DNA of 64,000 nt from Wolbachia endosymbiont (group A) of Pogonocherus hispidulus (GTDB lineage: Bacteria > Pseudomonadota > Alphaproteobacteria > Rickettsiales > Anaplasmataceae). A model generated the notes under the pieces. It was given only the letters and a program-made list of their open reading frames with translations, was not told where the DNA came from and ran no database searches. Where the stretch lies: the NCBI RefSeq assembly GCF_964028195.1, contig NZ_OZ034750.1, positions 1,302,001 to 1,366,000 of the forward strand. Direction: 5' to 3'. Positions 48,666 through 58,271 of the stretch are shown here, piece after piece. Within the stretch, counting starts at the first letter, position 1. Each line of letters opens with the position of its first letter. Made by a program: the position numbers and the translations under genes.

Positions 48666-49893
48666 CATAAGTGTTGAAAGTATCAAAAATGGCGTGATAT
48701 AAGATGATCGACAACATGTAAATTACCTCCTGATAGTAAAACAATTGAGCGTATAAAAGAATCATTAAGATCTAGTGTAAATTGCAATAATGCCATTTTA
48801 AATCCATGTAAATTGTTTTTAATTTTATAAACGAGAAACAGCAGGGCTGTAATAATAATCATATAAATATATACTTTCATTCCGTTCATGCTATGGCTCA
48901 AAAAGTGTTTATATCCAAGGTTTTGCTTTATAAATTTGAAGAATACTTCTATGTCCCACCTTCGCCTATACGCCTGTGCAACATCATAAGCAGGCATCGT
49001 AAACAAGTTAGTTAAAAACCATATTTCATTTCCTGCCTTGTTTTTGATTTTTATCAAACGTAAGTTATGCTTTTCTGCAATTTTGCCCTGTGCGCGATAA
49101 AGATTAACTATTATATCTTCTAAAATTTCTGATCCATCTTGCTGTTGTCCTTGAATAACTTTACTCCTACTTACAACATCATGCTTTCTGCTTGTTTCAA
49201 CTCTTGTTATAAATTTGTATTCCTTCTCATCAAACTCAGCAAAAGTTCCAACCTTTCTGATTCCCCTATCAAATAGCAAAATATCCTCTTTTTTAACTTT
49301 TGCTTCGTTGATTGCCCTTACCAGTGCTATGTCTTCACTACCTTCTTCTTGCCCTTTACAAAACCTTATACTTGTTGGCAATTGTCCTTTTAATCCCAGA
49401 CTTACTTTGACTTATTACTTTGGTTACCTAACTTTAGTCCATCTTTTATAAGATACCCTGATAAATTTATGATTGTTGAATCAAATCTATGTAAATCATG
49501 TGACGTTTTTTTGGGCAACAATTTTTCAACTTTGTTTATCAGATCAATATATACTCCCTTAAAATAATCAGAACTTTTAACCTTTTCGACAAGCCACTTT
49601 ATGTGACTGTACTTTTGTCATCATTTTTATCTATCACACACCTGTTTATTACCATTGCTAATGCTCTTAAGCTTGTTTTCTGACCCATTAATATTAACTT
49701 CATTAAGCCTTTAAATATGATTTTGCCCACTAACTTAGTATTGCATTTATCTATCTCACTTAATTTTCCTAGCCTTTCCAAATCCTTGTCTTTAATTAAG
49801 TTTAATATGCCTTCTATTTGATCCATTATTGCCTCCATTTTTCTGCAATAATAGCTCTTTATATCCTTTTTGTATTACTTTCAACACTTATGG
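48666..49893 (-). mobile_element. IS4-family element, copy 1, inactive
   Basis: Perfect 18-bp terminal inverted repeats CCATAAGTGTTGAAAGTA (left) and TACTTTCAACACTTATGG (right) enclose a broken transposase gene. No clear target duplication flanks it. The ends are placed by hand and may be off by a base. Confidence 0.85.
48683..49838 (-). pseudogene. IS4-family transposase, two frameshifts
   Basis: The N-terminal part (from 49838, MEAIMDQIEGILNL) ends at 49599. The middle continues in another frame (DLINKVEKLLPKKTSHDLHR, then FDSTIINLSG with a DDE Asp). The C-terminal part from 49381 to 48683 includes LLFDRGIRK and the IS4 signature YRRRWDIEVFFKFIK. Each part matches the expected order, so a single gene of about 385 codons has been split by two frameshifts. 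Confidence 0.85.
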
Positions 49894-50115
49894 GTAAACA
49901 TGTTGCCGTCCACTTCCGCCTAACAAGTATAATGCGGCTTTATTGTCATATCAGACCGCGGAGAGAACCATATGCTATTTTTAACTTATGTGGAATTACC
50001 AAGGATTATGGAGCAGATATGCTGTTTTGATTTGTGTGAAAATTATTGTTGACTTATGTGCAATTAGAGAACCTAAGTCACTTTAGCTATAGAAAGTTCT
50101 GCAAGAAGTCACTAA
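49894..50115. other. Intergenic DNA between IS4 and rnd
   Basis: About 220 bp with no ORF or repeat that I can place with confidence. A short stretch (cctaagtcactttagctata near 50077) resembles the DNA in front of the guaA leader at 13901-13920. Confidence 0.4.
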
Positions 50116-51345
50116 TTGCAAAAATTTAATGTAAGTGATAAAGTAGAACCACTGAATGAAAAACATATGTTAATTAATACAACGTCGGAGCTGGAGGACA
50201 TATGTGAGGGGTTGATAGCAAAAAAGCCGAAATTTATAGCAGTTGACACGGAGTTCATTAGAAATAATTTAACCTACTACCCAAAATTATCGTTAATTCA
50301 AATTTCTTACGGAGAGAAGAGTTTTATTGTAGATGCATTAGTGCCAGAAATTGATTTATCATTCATTAAGAAAATAATGCTAAATCAGGGGATAACCAAA
50401 GTGTTTCATAGCTGCCGGCAGGATATAGAATCCTTACTCACTGTGTTTAAATGTATTCCCACTCCCATTTTTGATACCCAAGTTGCCGCTATGTTTTGTC
50501 ATTATTATCATGACTTTATTGGTTACTCAAAAGTAGTAGAGCAATATCAAGGAGTAGTGCTGGATAAAATTAAAGCTAAAAATTCAGATTGGTTAAGGCG
50601 TCCGTTGTCCGAGGATCAGTTAGACTATGCAATAAACGACGTGGTACACCTATATGACTTATACCAAATATTGTGCAATAAACTTGAAGAAAATAATAGG
50701 ATGTGTTGGTTTCAAGAAGAGATGGAATCAATAGTTAATATAAATAAGTATTTACATAGTCCAAAAGATGCATGGAAGAGAATTAAATTTAATTATGAAG
50801 CAAATCCAAGATTGGTATTAACTGTTAAAGCAGTTAGTGAATGGCAAGAGACCTTAGCACAGCGCTATAATATGAATCGTAATAAAGTAATTAATAATGC
50901 TGTAATAGCTGGTTTTATTGAAAAAAATGTAGAGCATGTTGATGAGATTTTAGATGATCTCAAGAGGAATGCAAAAAATATAAAAGATGCAGATTTACTA
51001 GAGTTTGTGAATATTTTTAATGAAAATGAAAAAAATTGGATGCAGCAAAACAGCATCTTACCGAATAATTATGACAAATCTGTATTCGATATACTCTCAA
51101 TTATTTTAGATAGTAAATGTAAAGAAAGTAACATATCAAGGAAATTAGTTTCTTCAAAAGATGAGTTAACCGGGTCAATATCTGGGCAGATAGATAAACT
51201 ATTCAAGGGGTGGAGATACGATTTTTTTGGCAGGTCAGTTGAATCATTTTTGAACACAAGCTCAAAATTTGAGATTTCAGCAGTGAAATCCGCAAATAAT
51301 ACAACTAAAATTTGGAGTAATTTGGTGGAGAATAACTGTTGCTAA
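50116..51345 (+). CDS. rnd: Ribonuclease D
   Basis: 3'-5' exonuclease for tRNA and other stable RNA ends. DEDDy motifs are visible: VDTEFI, HSCRQDIESL, and DYAINDVVHLYDLY. The C-terminal half holds HRDC-type helices. The frame starts at TTG 50116 (409 residues), but the ATG at 50167 (MLINTTSELEDI) fits RNase D N-termini better and gives 392 residues; neither has a strong ribosome site. Confidence 0.9.
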   Translation: MQKFNVSDKVEPLNEKHMLINTTSELEDICEGLIAKKPKFIAVDTEFIRNNLTYYPKLSLIQISYGEKSFIVDALVPEIDLSFIKKIMLNQGITKVFHSCRQDIESLLTVFKCIPTPIFDTQVAAMFCHYYHDFIGYSKVVEQYQGVVLDKIKAKNSDWLRRPLSEDQLDYAINDVVHLYDLYQILCNKLEENNRMCWFQEEMESIVNINKYLHSPKDAWKRIKFNYEANPRLVLTVKAVSEWQETLAQRYNMNRNKVINNAVIAGFIEKNVEHVDEILDDLKRNAKNIKDADLLEFVNIFNENEKNWMQQNSILPNNYDKSVFDILSIILDSKCKESNISRKLVSSKDELTGSISGQIDKLFKGWRYDFFGRSVESFLNTSSKFEISAVKSANNTTKIWSNLVENNCC

Positions 51346-51497
51346 AGTAACTTAGATTTATCGACAATCGTCATTCCGCTGCTTGTTAGCGGGATCTAGA
51401 GATACCGCGGCGGTATGGCGGTTCGCGGCAGTATGAAGATAAGCTCGTCATCCCGCTTGTTAGCGGCCAAGAGATACTGCGGCGGTATGACGTAGAG
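51346..51497. repeat. Palindromic repeats between rnd and coaE
   Basis: CCGCTGCTTGTTAGCGGGAT and ATACCGCGGCGGTAT palindromes in series. They may act as the bidirectional terminator of the two convergent genes. Confidence 0.75.
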
Positions 51498-52085
51498 CTA
51501 CGTGTTTAGGTTTAATGAATCCACTATATCTTTTACTTGAGAAAAAACATGCTCTTTACTTACACTGGTATCGATAATAAAGTCACTCATCTTCCTTTTT
51601 TCCTCAATAGATAACTGAACATCGGAGATTAAATTTAGCTTTTCTTTATCTATGTTGCGTTCGTTAAGTCTTTGAGCTTGCACAACGCTATCTGCATAGA
51701 TAAAAATAATAAGATCACAGTATGAATGAAATTTTGTTTCTAATAGAAGTGGCACATCTAAAACTAAAAGCTTTCTATCGATCTTTTTTTCCTTGGCAAT
51801 AAAAAATTCTAATTCACGCAGCACAGCAGAGTGAACCAAAGATTGAAATTGTTTCCAATTTTCATCGTAGGCTAAGAAATATTTAGACAGTACTGTTCTA
51901 CCTATTTCACCATTTACTACCACTCCAGGAAAATTTTTTTCTGCATAACTTATTATGCTTTTATCCACTTTATAAAGTTGGTGTACAACAGAATCAGCAT
52001 CAAACACAGCAGCACCAAACTCTTGAAAGCAATTAGCTACAAAGCTCTTTCCTACCCCAATTCCGCCTGTTAGACCTATGATCAT
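51498..52085 (-). CDS. coaE: Dephospho-CoA kinase
   Basis: Last step of coenzyme A synthesis. The P-loop GLTGGIGVGKS is at residues 4-14, followed by FDADSVVHQLY and LDVPLLLE. The 195-residue length is normal. The last residues end next to a palindrome. Confidence 0.94.
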   Translation of the reverse strand: MIIGLTGGIGVGKSFVANCFQEFGAAVFDADSVVHQLYKVDKSIISYAEKNFPGVVVNGEIGRTVLSKYFLAYDENWKQFQSLVHSAVLRELEFFIAKEKKIDRKLLVLDVPLLLETKFHSYCDLIIFIYADSVVQAQRLNERNIDKEKLNLISDVQLSIEEKRKMSDFIIDTSVSKEHVFSQVKDIVDSLNLNT

Positions 52086-52240
52086 ATAGCAAAATACATT
52101 AGACTTCTTTCGAAACTATATTTACAGTAGTTGCTTTTTCTTGCGTGTCTACTCAAAACCCAAATTTGGCTATGCAGAGGCTCTGATGATATAGGAAAAA
52201 ATAAACAGCTATTATTTTTTTAGTAATTAAGTAAAATAGA

Positions 52241-53665
52241 GTGAAAGATTGCGAGGAAGTTTTGAAAAATAAGATAAAAAAGATAGTAATTTCAGGAAAG
52301 GAAGTGTGGCCAATCATCGAGGGCGGCAAAGGCATTGCAATTAGTGATGGGAGATCAAGCGGAGCATTTGCTGCAGCAGATGCTGTGGGTACGTTTTCTG
52401 GTGCAAATGCTAAGCTTATTGATGATAATGGTGAGTTAGTGCAGCTGATTTACAAAGGCAAAACAAGAAATGAAAAACACAGTGAATTGATTGAGTATAG
52501 TATTAAAGCTGGAATCAGTCAGGCAAAAATAGCGAATGAAATATCAAAAGGTCATGGAAGAATACATATGAATGTGCTTTGGGAGATGGGAGCAGCAGAA
52601 CGCGTGCTTCATGGCATATTAGAAAAAGCAAAAGGCTTAGTTCATGGTATTACCTGCGGTGCTGGTATGCCTTATAGGCTTGGAGAAATTGCAGCTAAAT
52701 ATCAGGTTTATTATTACCCTATTGTCTCATCGGTGCGTGCTTTTAAAGCATTATGGAAGCGTACTTACCAAAGAATATCTTCCTATTTGCTTGGTGGAGT
52801 AGTGTATGAAGATCCATGGCTTGCTGGAGGGCACAATGGACTCAGTAACAGTGAAGACCCAAAGCTACCACAGGCTCCATTTGAAAGAGTTGCAGAGCTT
52901 AGATCTTTCATGAACGAGATCGGTCTTTCAGAAACACCAATTGTTATGGCAGGAGGAGTGTGGCATTTGAAAGATTGGGAACATTGGTTTGACAATCTGC
53001 AAATTGGACCAATAGCTTTTCAGTTTGGCACTCGTCCACTTTTGACGAAAGAAAGCCCAATTTCTGCAGAGTGGAAAAAGAAGCTACTCACTTTAGAAGA
53101 AGGTGATGTATTTTTAAATAAATTCAGTCCAACAGGGTTTTACTCATCTGCAGTAAAAAATAACTTCATACGTGAGTTGCAGAAACGGAATTCACGTCAA
53201 ATAAAGTTTTCAGAAAATGCCAGCGAAGAATTTAGTAGTGAATTTGCAATGGGTAGCAGAGGTAGGAAGATCTACCTTACTTCAAAAGACAAAGAGCTGG
53301 CAAATACATGGACTAAAGCAGGGTATACAGAAGCAATGAAAACTCCAGATACAACTGTTATTTTTGTGACGCCAGGCAAGTTTGCAGAGATAAGACAAGA
53401 TCAAATCAATTGTATGGGATGCTTAAGTCATTGTTTGTTTAGCAATTGGAGAGATCACGGCGACCATTCAACAGGACGAAAGCCAGATCCACGTAGTTTT
53501 TGCATACAAAAAACACTGCAAAACATTATACACGATGGTAATATTGAGAACGAACTCATGTTTTCCGGGCACAATGTGTACAAATTTAAGCAAGATCCGT
53601 TTTATGAGAATGGCTACGTACCGACAGTAAAAGAGCTGGTGGAAAGGATATTAACTGGGTATTAA
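52241..53665 (+). CDS. Nitronate monooxygenase-like flavoprotein
   Basis: TIM-barrel FMN protein of the 2-nitropropane dioxygenase/NMO family. Recognisable parts are GKGIAISDGRSSGAFAAADA, the FMN loop VHGITCGAGMP, PIVSSVRAFKALW, and the glycine-rich VMAGGVWHLKDWEHW and FQFGTRPLL. The 474-residue protein has a C-terminal Cys pair CMGCLSHC. The real substrate in Wolbachia is unknown. The start is a GTG. Confidence 0.82.
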   Translation: MKDCEEVLKNKIKKIVISGKEVWPIIEGGKGIAISDGRSSGAFAAADAVGTFSGANAKLIDDNGELVQLIYKGKTRNEKHSELIEYSIKAGISQAKIANEISKGHGRIHMNVLWEMGAAERVLHGILEKAKGLVHGITCGAGMPYRLGEIAAKYQVYYYPIVSSVRAFKALWKRTYQRISSYLLGGVVYEDPWLAGGHNGLSNSEDPKLPQAPFERVAELRSFMNEIGLSETPIVMAGGVWHLKDWEHWFDNLQIGPIAFQFGTRPLLTKESPISAEWKKKLLTLEEGDVFLNKFSPTGFYSSAVKNNFIRELQKRNSRQIKFSENASEEFSSEFAMGSRGRKIYLTSKDKELANTWTKAGYTEAMKTPDTTVIFVTPGKFAEIRQDQINCMGCLSHCLFSNWRDHGDHSTGRKPDPRSFCIQKTLQNIIHDGNIENELMFSGHNVYKFKQDPFYENGYVPTVKELVERILTGY

Positions 53666-53677
53666 GTTATGGTTGAT

Positions 53678-53706
53678 TTGACAAGAAGACGTTACTTTGT
53701 TATAAT
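53678..53706 (+). promoter_or_regulatory. Perfect consensus sigma70 promoter
   Basis: TTGACA (53678-53683), exactly 17 bases, TATAAT (53701-53706), 39 bases upstream of the ATG at 53746. All twelve positions match the consensus. Confidence 0.88.
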
Positions 53707-53745
53707 AAGTATTTATTAATTTAGTCTTAACTTAAGAGGGTATTT

Positions 53746-54573
53746 ATGGTAGCAAGTGATAGTGTTTTAAAAAGGTATGCATTGGCCTATATAAAGAAAT
53801 CAGGTGGTAGTAATAATATTGAAGGGTTTCTACAGCATTGTAATACAACAAGTACCGGAAGCAATTTAACTTGGAGTGAGGGAAATTTTGAAAAGATATA
53901 TAAAGAATTTACAGGTCGAAACTCAGGCAATGGACAAAATACAGGAAGCGGAAGAGATCAGCAAACTACAAGCCCTCAGGTTATACATGTACATACACAA
54001 AATACCGGCTTAAGTTTTTGGGATTATTTGCTATTACAATGTTGTATCGATTCTTTATTTGGTGGGCGTGGTCACACTACTAATGTAACGAATATTAACT
54101 ACGGTCATAACGAAAGCAGAGAAGATAAGAAAAAAGAATCAGAAGATAATAGGAAGTTATTAGCTTTAGGTATAGTAGCTGCAGTTGTGTGTGTTGCTTT
54201 CCATATTGGTATGTGCTTTTGGTACCATAGTAGCAAAAAAGCAGCTAGAAAGGAAGAAAAAATAGATTATCTTGATAATAAACTTAAAATGTTCAGGAAT
54301 ATAGAATTTGCGGTTAGTGCTGTTTCTTTGGTAGCTTTGATAACTTGCGTGTTTTACCCAGTCTTACCAGTGTGGGGTTTAGCTATCCTTGGCGTTAATT
54401 CTCTCGTATGTTTTGCTGGTGGTTTAGCTTTTCATATGAAGCATGAGAAAGAATCAGATAATATTGAGAAGGCTAAAGGAGCGGTAAGAAGCTATCTTCA
54501 GGATACTTCTCCAAGTGCTCCTCTTTTGAGTGAACTTAATAATTCTAATGTGGGAGGGGTGTTTGGGAATTGA
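53746..54573 (+). CDS. Membrane protein of unknown function under a perfect promoter
   Basis: 275 residues. The N-terminal 110 residues are polar, with a Gly/Asn/Thr-rich linker (SGNGQNTGSG). A hydrophobic patch with Cys-Cys lies near residues 85-105, and spans at about 144-164, 187-208 and 209-230. A short acidic tail follows. No enzyme motif is visible. The ribosome site AAGAGGG precedes the ATG. Its promoter is the best in the window, so strong expression is likely. Confidence 0.7.
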   Translation: MVASDSVLKRYALAYIKKSGGSNNIEGFLQHCNTTSTGSNLTWSEGNFEKIYKEFTGRNSGNGQNTGSGRDQQTTSPQVIHVHTQNTGLSFWDYLLLQCCIDSLFGGRGHTTNVTNINYGHNESREDKKKESEDNRKLLALGIVAAVVCVAFHIGMCFWYHSSKKAARKEEKIDYLDNKLKMFRNIEFAVSAVSLVALITCVFYPVLPVWGLAILGVNSLVCFAGGLAFHMKHEKESDNIEKAKGAVRSYLQDTSPSAPLLSELNNSNVGGVFGN

Positions 54574-54589
54574 AGGGGTGCTAAACCCA

Positions 54590-54775
54590 CAACTGTACGA
54601 ACATTGTGATTTGGGCCCATCAGGAGGGTGTCATTCCAGTGCTTGACACTGGAATCCAGTTTTCCATATAATCTCATCGAAAACGTTGTGTTTTAACAAC
54701 CACTTTCTATGCTAGTTTGCTTGCTTACAAGCAAACTTTTCTGGATCCCAGTGTCTGGGCACTGGGATGACAGGA
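54590..54775. mobile_element. Inverted-repeat element, right end lost
   Basis: The left end acaactgtacgaacattgtg and the inside match the ldcA element and the copy at 62.7 kb. The right end is missing, replaced by a palindrome cluster. Internal block 'tccatataatctcatcgaaa' is shared exactly with the 62.7-kb copy. Confidence 0.75.
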
Positions 54776-54998
54776 GAAGGTACTAGCCTGACAACCGTCA
54801 TCCCGCTGCTTGTTAGCGGTATGACGGTTTGCGGTAGTATGACGTAGGACTGCTGTCGTCCCGCTGCTTGTTAGCTGATGAGATACCGCGAATGAATCGC
54901 GGTATGACGGTCTGCGGTGGCATGACGATAACCTCGTTATCCCGCTGCTTGTTAGCGGGATCTAGAGATACCGTGACGGTATGACGAGGGAGAACAGT
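54776..54998. repeat. Palindromic repeat cluster left of IS4 copy 2
   Basis: At least three CCGCTGCTTGTTAGC-type and three ATACCGCG-type palindromes in tandem. No gene. Confidence 0.8.
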
Positions 54999-56330
54999 CA
55001 ATGGCGTCAACTTAAGAGCATACATTAGCAAACTCTCCTAAAGACATGATGGCGTTTAGGCTTATCTACTTTATCGCAGCTATACAATCTTCCCGGTCGG
55101 ATCTTAACTTTAGCGCGTATACTTGCTCTATCAAAAAGGGCTTGAAAATCTTTTGGCGCAACAAGCACTTGATAAAGTTTCTGTCTCATCACACCAAATA
55201 AAACTGAAAAATTTAAACGATACTCAGCAATTTGATCTGGGTTCCAAGGCCCTTGTGATATGAAGCGATAATATATTGCACATGACCAAGTTTGCCCAAA
55301 ATTCTTGTAATACAGCCTCTCCAGAAAAATTCTCTAACTCTGCTCCTACTTTGAGTCGTTTATAGCACTCCTCTATGTGCCACCTTAATACATAAGCTTT
55401 ACTGATATCTTCCAAAGTCTCGATCAAAAAGCTCTGTTTCTCCGTTGGCTAATGTCAGCACTATAACTCTTACTTTCTGTCCTTTCATTTTATTTTTTAG
55501 CTTTTCATTTTCCAATATAAAATCAAAATCTAATTCGCCAGCGTTCCCATAGCTTGCTATAATTTCTTTTTTGCAAGCGAAAAATAAAATCTACTTCCAA
55601 ATCATCATGCTGCTGAATGAATTTTACTGAAGACGATCATAGATAAATAATAATTTCTCTTGATTTAATGAACGCATTTGAGTGATAACTTCGGGTAATT
55701 GCTCTTCCGCCAACGTTTATTCACCTATATTCCAAGCCGCAAGACGAGCACTACAAATCAGCGAAGTACACAAATCAACAAACAAATTGCCAATGGTGGC
55801 ATTGTGCCTGTTGTTCCATTTGGTTTAAAGCGGCCAAACTCGGATACAATTTCCTCAGAGCTGGGTAATCTCATACCAGAACCATCTGCTGCAATAAGTC
55901 TATAGCCTCTCCAAGTTCCATACTCAGGTTCATCATGATAGGCTGTTTGGATGCTTAAATTCTTGAAAGCCTGTATGGCAAATCTTATACCTTGCTTTAG
56001 AAAAAGCTTGCTTTGAGGGTGGAGTTTTACATGTCAACGGCTCCATAAGTTCACATTCTATTCCCAAACTTTTTTTAACTAACTTTAAAATCATAGAAAA
56101 TACTGTCGAAAAAGGAAGTTTTCTTGTTCGTGTAAAACTCAACACAATGGATTTTCTGAAAAGTTTTCGAGTATATTGCATTTTTAATTTGTAAGATAAG
56201 ATCTTTTCCTTTTTGCATGCCTCACCTAAAAATGACACATTTTAAACTTTTTTGTTGAAATAAAATAGAAACAAAAGTGCTGTCTCTTGTAGTATTTTAC
56301 TCCTTAACATCCCTTAAGTTGACGCCATTG
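54999..56330 (-). mobile_element. IS4-family element, copy 2, inactive
   Basis: The ends caatggcgtcaacttaag (54999-55016) and cttaagttgacgccattg (56313-56330) are perfect 18-bp inverted repeats. They differ from those of IS4 copy 1, so this is another IS type. A loose IS66-like end (ctgaacggatac) abuts it on the right. Confidence 0.85.
55060..56238 (-). pseudogene. IS4-family transposase, several lesions
   Basis: The N-terminal part (from 56238, with LPFSTVFSMILKLVKKSL) runs to 55933. The middle carries the DDE Asp in LIAADGSGMRLPS. The C-terminal part (55427 to 55224) has the signature YVLRWHIEECYKRLK. Stops and frame changes divide these pieces, so no active enzyme is made. Confidence 0.82.
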
Positions 56331-56462
56331 GCTGAACGGATACAATTATTCAACCATATTTTTGAAGATAGCTAGTTTCTGTATTTACTTTAAATTGAAG
56401 AAAGCTCAAATGAAAGATCGTGTTTTGCTAAAAATCACAGAATGCAGTCTGGTTACATTACT

Positions 56463-57626
56463 CTAGCTATACGCAATAATTTTACTTTCAACAATTTTAT
56501 TAGCAATAACACGGCTTTCACAATCAATATTTATTATATCAGATAGTGAATTAATATCAGTATAACTATCAAAATTTTCCATTGTTGATTCCACTACCTC
56601 TACTATTTCTAAAAAGCCGATTCGTGACTTCAAAAATTCATTAACAGCTATTTCATTTGCAGCATTGAGCACAATACTGTTTGTTTGTGGAGCAGAAGAG
56701 TTTAACACTTCTATGCTAAGCTTTAGCGCAGGAAAACGCTTATGGTCTGCCTCTTGAAAGGTCAATTTTCCTTGCTTTGTTAAATCTAATTTATAATTTA
56801 AAACTAATCTTTCTGGCCAAGATAGAGCATATGAAATGGGGATTGCCATGTCAGTTTCTGCAAGCACAGCAAAGTTGAACCCATCCTTATAAGTTACAAT
56901 TCCATGTACTATTGACTCAGGATGCACTATTGCTTCAATTTTATCCGGGCTGATGTTAAACAAGTTATGTGCTTCTATTATCTCTAGTGCCTTATTCGTC
57001 ATTGTTGCACTATCAACCGAGATTTTCTTTCCCATATTCCAAGTGGGGTGACTAAGCGCCTGATCTACCATGACATTTCTTAATTGCTCAGAACTATAGT
57101 TTAAGAATGGTCCACCAGAAGCAGTAAGTATGATCTTTTCTACGCATTTGTCGTCATTTTGCAAAACTTGAAAAATTGCGTTGTGTTCAGAGTCGATAGG
57201 GATTATTTGTACGTTTTTTTCTTTAGCTTTTTTGAGTAATAACTTTCCACCGCAAACAATGCTTTCTTTGTTTGCTAGTGCAATGACTTTAGTACCGCTT
57301 TCTATGATGTGCATAACTGGCTCAAGGCCTGCAATGCCAATTATTGCAACAACTGAGAGATCAACAGGTATGGTAGCAATATTTGTAGCGCCAATTGCTA
57401 TTTTTACATCTGTGCCAAGTAGGTTTTCTCTTAAATCTTTGTAAAACCTTTCATCGGAGATAGCAACGTATTTTGCATTCAGCAGTTTTGCTTGGTGTGC
57501 CAGTAGAGCAAAGTCTGAATGGGCACTTAGTGCTTCCACTTGGTATTCTTCTTTTCTCTTTGAGAGCAAATCTACAGTCTTTTTTCCAACACTTCCTGTT
57601 GATCCTAAAACTGAAACCTTTTTCAC
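56463..57626 (-). CDS. dxr: 1-deoxy-D-xylulose 5-phosphate reductoisomerase
   Basis: Commits DXP to the MEP isoprenoid pathway. The NADPH fold GSTGSVGKKT is at residues 8-17. Metal and substrate motifs are ALANKESIVCGG, PIDSEHNAIFQ, LTASGGPF and SVDSATMTNKALE. The 387-residue length is normal. Confidence 0.96.
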   Translation of the reverse strand: MKKVSVLGSTGSVGKKTVDLLSKRKEEYQVEALSAHSDFALLAHQAKLLNAKYVAISDERFYKDLRENLLGTDVKIAIGATNIATIPVDLSVVAIIGIAGLEPVMHIIESGTKVIALANKESIVCGGKLLLKKAKEKNVQIIPIDSEHNAIFQVLQNDDKCVEKIILTASGGPFLNYSSEQLRNVMVDQALSHPTWNMGKKISVDSATMTNKALEIIEAHNLFNISPDKIEAIVHPESIVHGIVTYKDGFNFAVLAETDMAIPISYALSWPERLVLNYKLDLTKQGKLTFQEADHKRFPALKLSIEVLNSSAPQTNSIVLNAANEIAVNEFLKSRIGFLEIVEVVESTMENFDSYTDINSLSDIINIDCESRVIANKIVESKIIAYS

Positions 57627-57698
57627 TAAGACAAACTCATAACAATAGCAACTTTTCTTGCGAAGCTTTCTCCCAACTATTCAATAGTTTTTAAGCGT

Positions 57699-58196
57699 TT
57701 AACCAAGTTCATGCCCGTGGTCATCGCCAACAGATGGTGAAGGACCAGGTGAAAAAGATTGACCATGGTAATCACCTGCGTCATGCATGTCTTGCAAACC
57801 ATCAGCATTATGAGCTATTTCATTATTAGCATGAGGGTAATCATCTGAGTGATGTCCCTCATCACCATGAGCCATATCCATTCCTTCTGATGGCATATCT
57901 TCCCCACCTCCACCTGAAAAATGTTCTGCAAGGCTTTCAAGAAATTTTATGCCAAACATATTACCTAATTTTCCAAACAGTGTTACTAGACTACTACCAC
58001 TCACCAAACTTTCAAACACATTATTATAAGCAGCAATCGCCCCTTCATGAAAGTTGAACAACCATTTCATTCCATCCACGACTGTTGAAACAGAGTCACT
58101 ATGACCAAGACCAAAACCACTTTTCTCACCAGCGGCTTCTTGGTGTTGCTGCTGCGCTTGCCATTCTGCAATATTTGGACCTTGAGCTTCACTCAT
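57699..58196 (-). CDS. His/Asp/Gly-rich small protein
   Basis: 165 residues, function unknown. The first 100 residues are moderately hydrophobic with Gly-rich turns. From about residue 100 the chain is loaded with His, Asp and Gly (HGDEGHHSDDYPHANNE, then DDHGHELG at the end), as in metal-binding tails. The ATG at 58196 follows a clear promoter. A role in binding Ni, Zn or Cu is possible from composition only. Confidence 0.65.
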   Translation of the reverse strand: MSEAQGPNIAEWQAQQQHQEAAGEKSGFGLGHSDSVSTVVDGMKWLFNFHEGAIAAYNNVFESLVSGSSLVTLFGKLGNMFGIKFLESLAEHFSGGGGEDMPSEGMDMAHGDEGHHSDDYPHANNEIAHNADGLQDMHDAGDYHGQSFSPGPSPSVGDDHGHELG

Positions 58197-58224
58197 AAAT
58201 TTTTACTCTCAACCTTAAGCTATT

Positions 58225-58253
58225 ATTCTATCACAAATATTGATTGTTAGCAA
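58225..58253 (-). promoter_or_regulatory. Promoter of the His-rich protein gene
   Basis: On the minus strand TTGCTA, 17 bases, TAGAAT (5 of 6 to consensus), 29 bases upstream of the ATG at 58196. Confidence 0.55.
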
Positions 58254-58271
58254 TAGTGTATATATCTTTAG

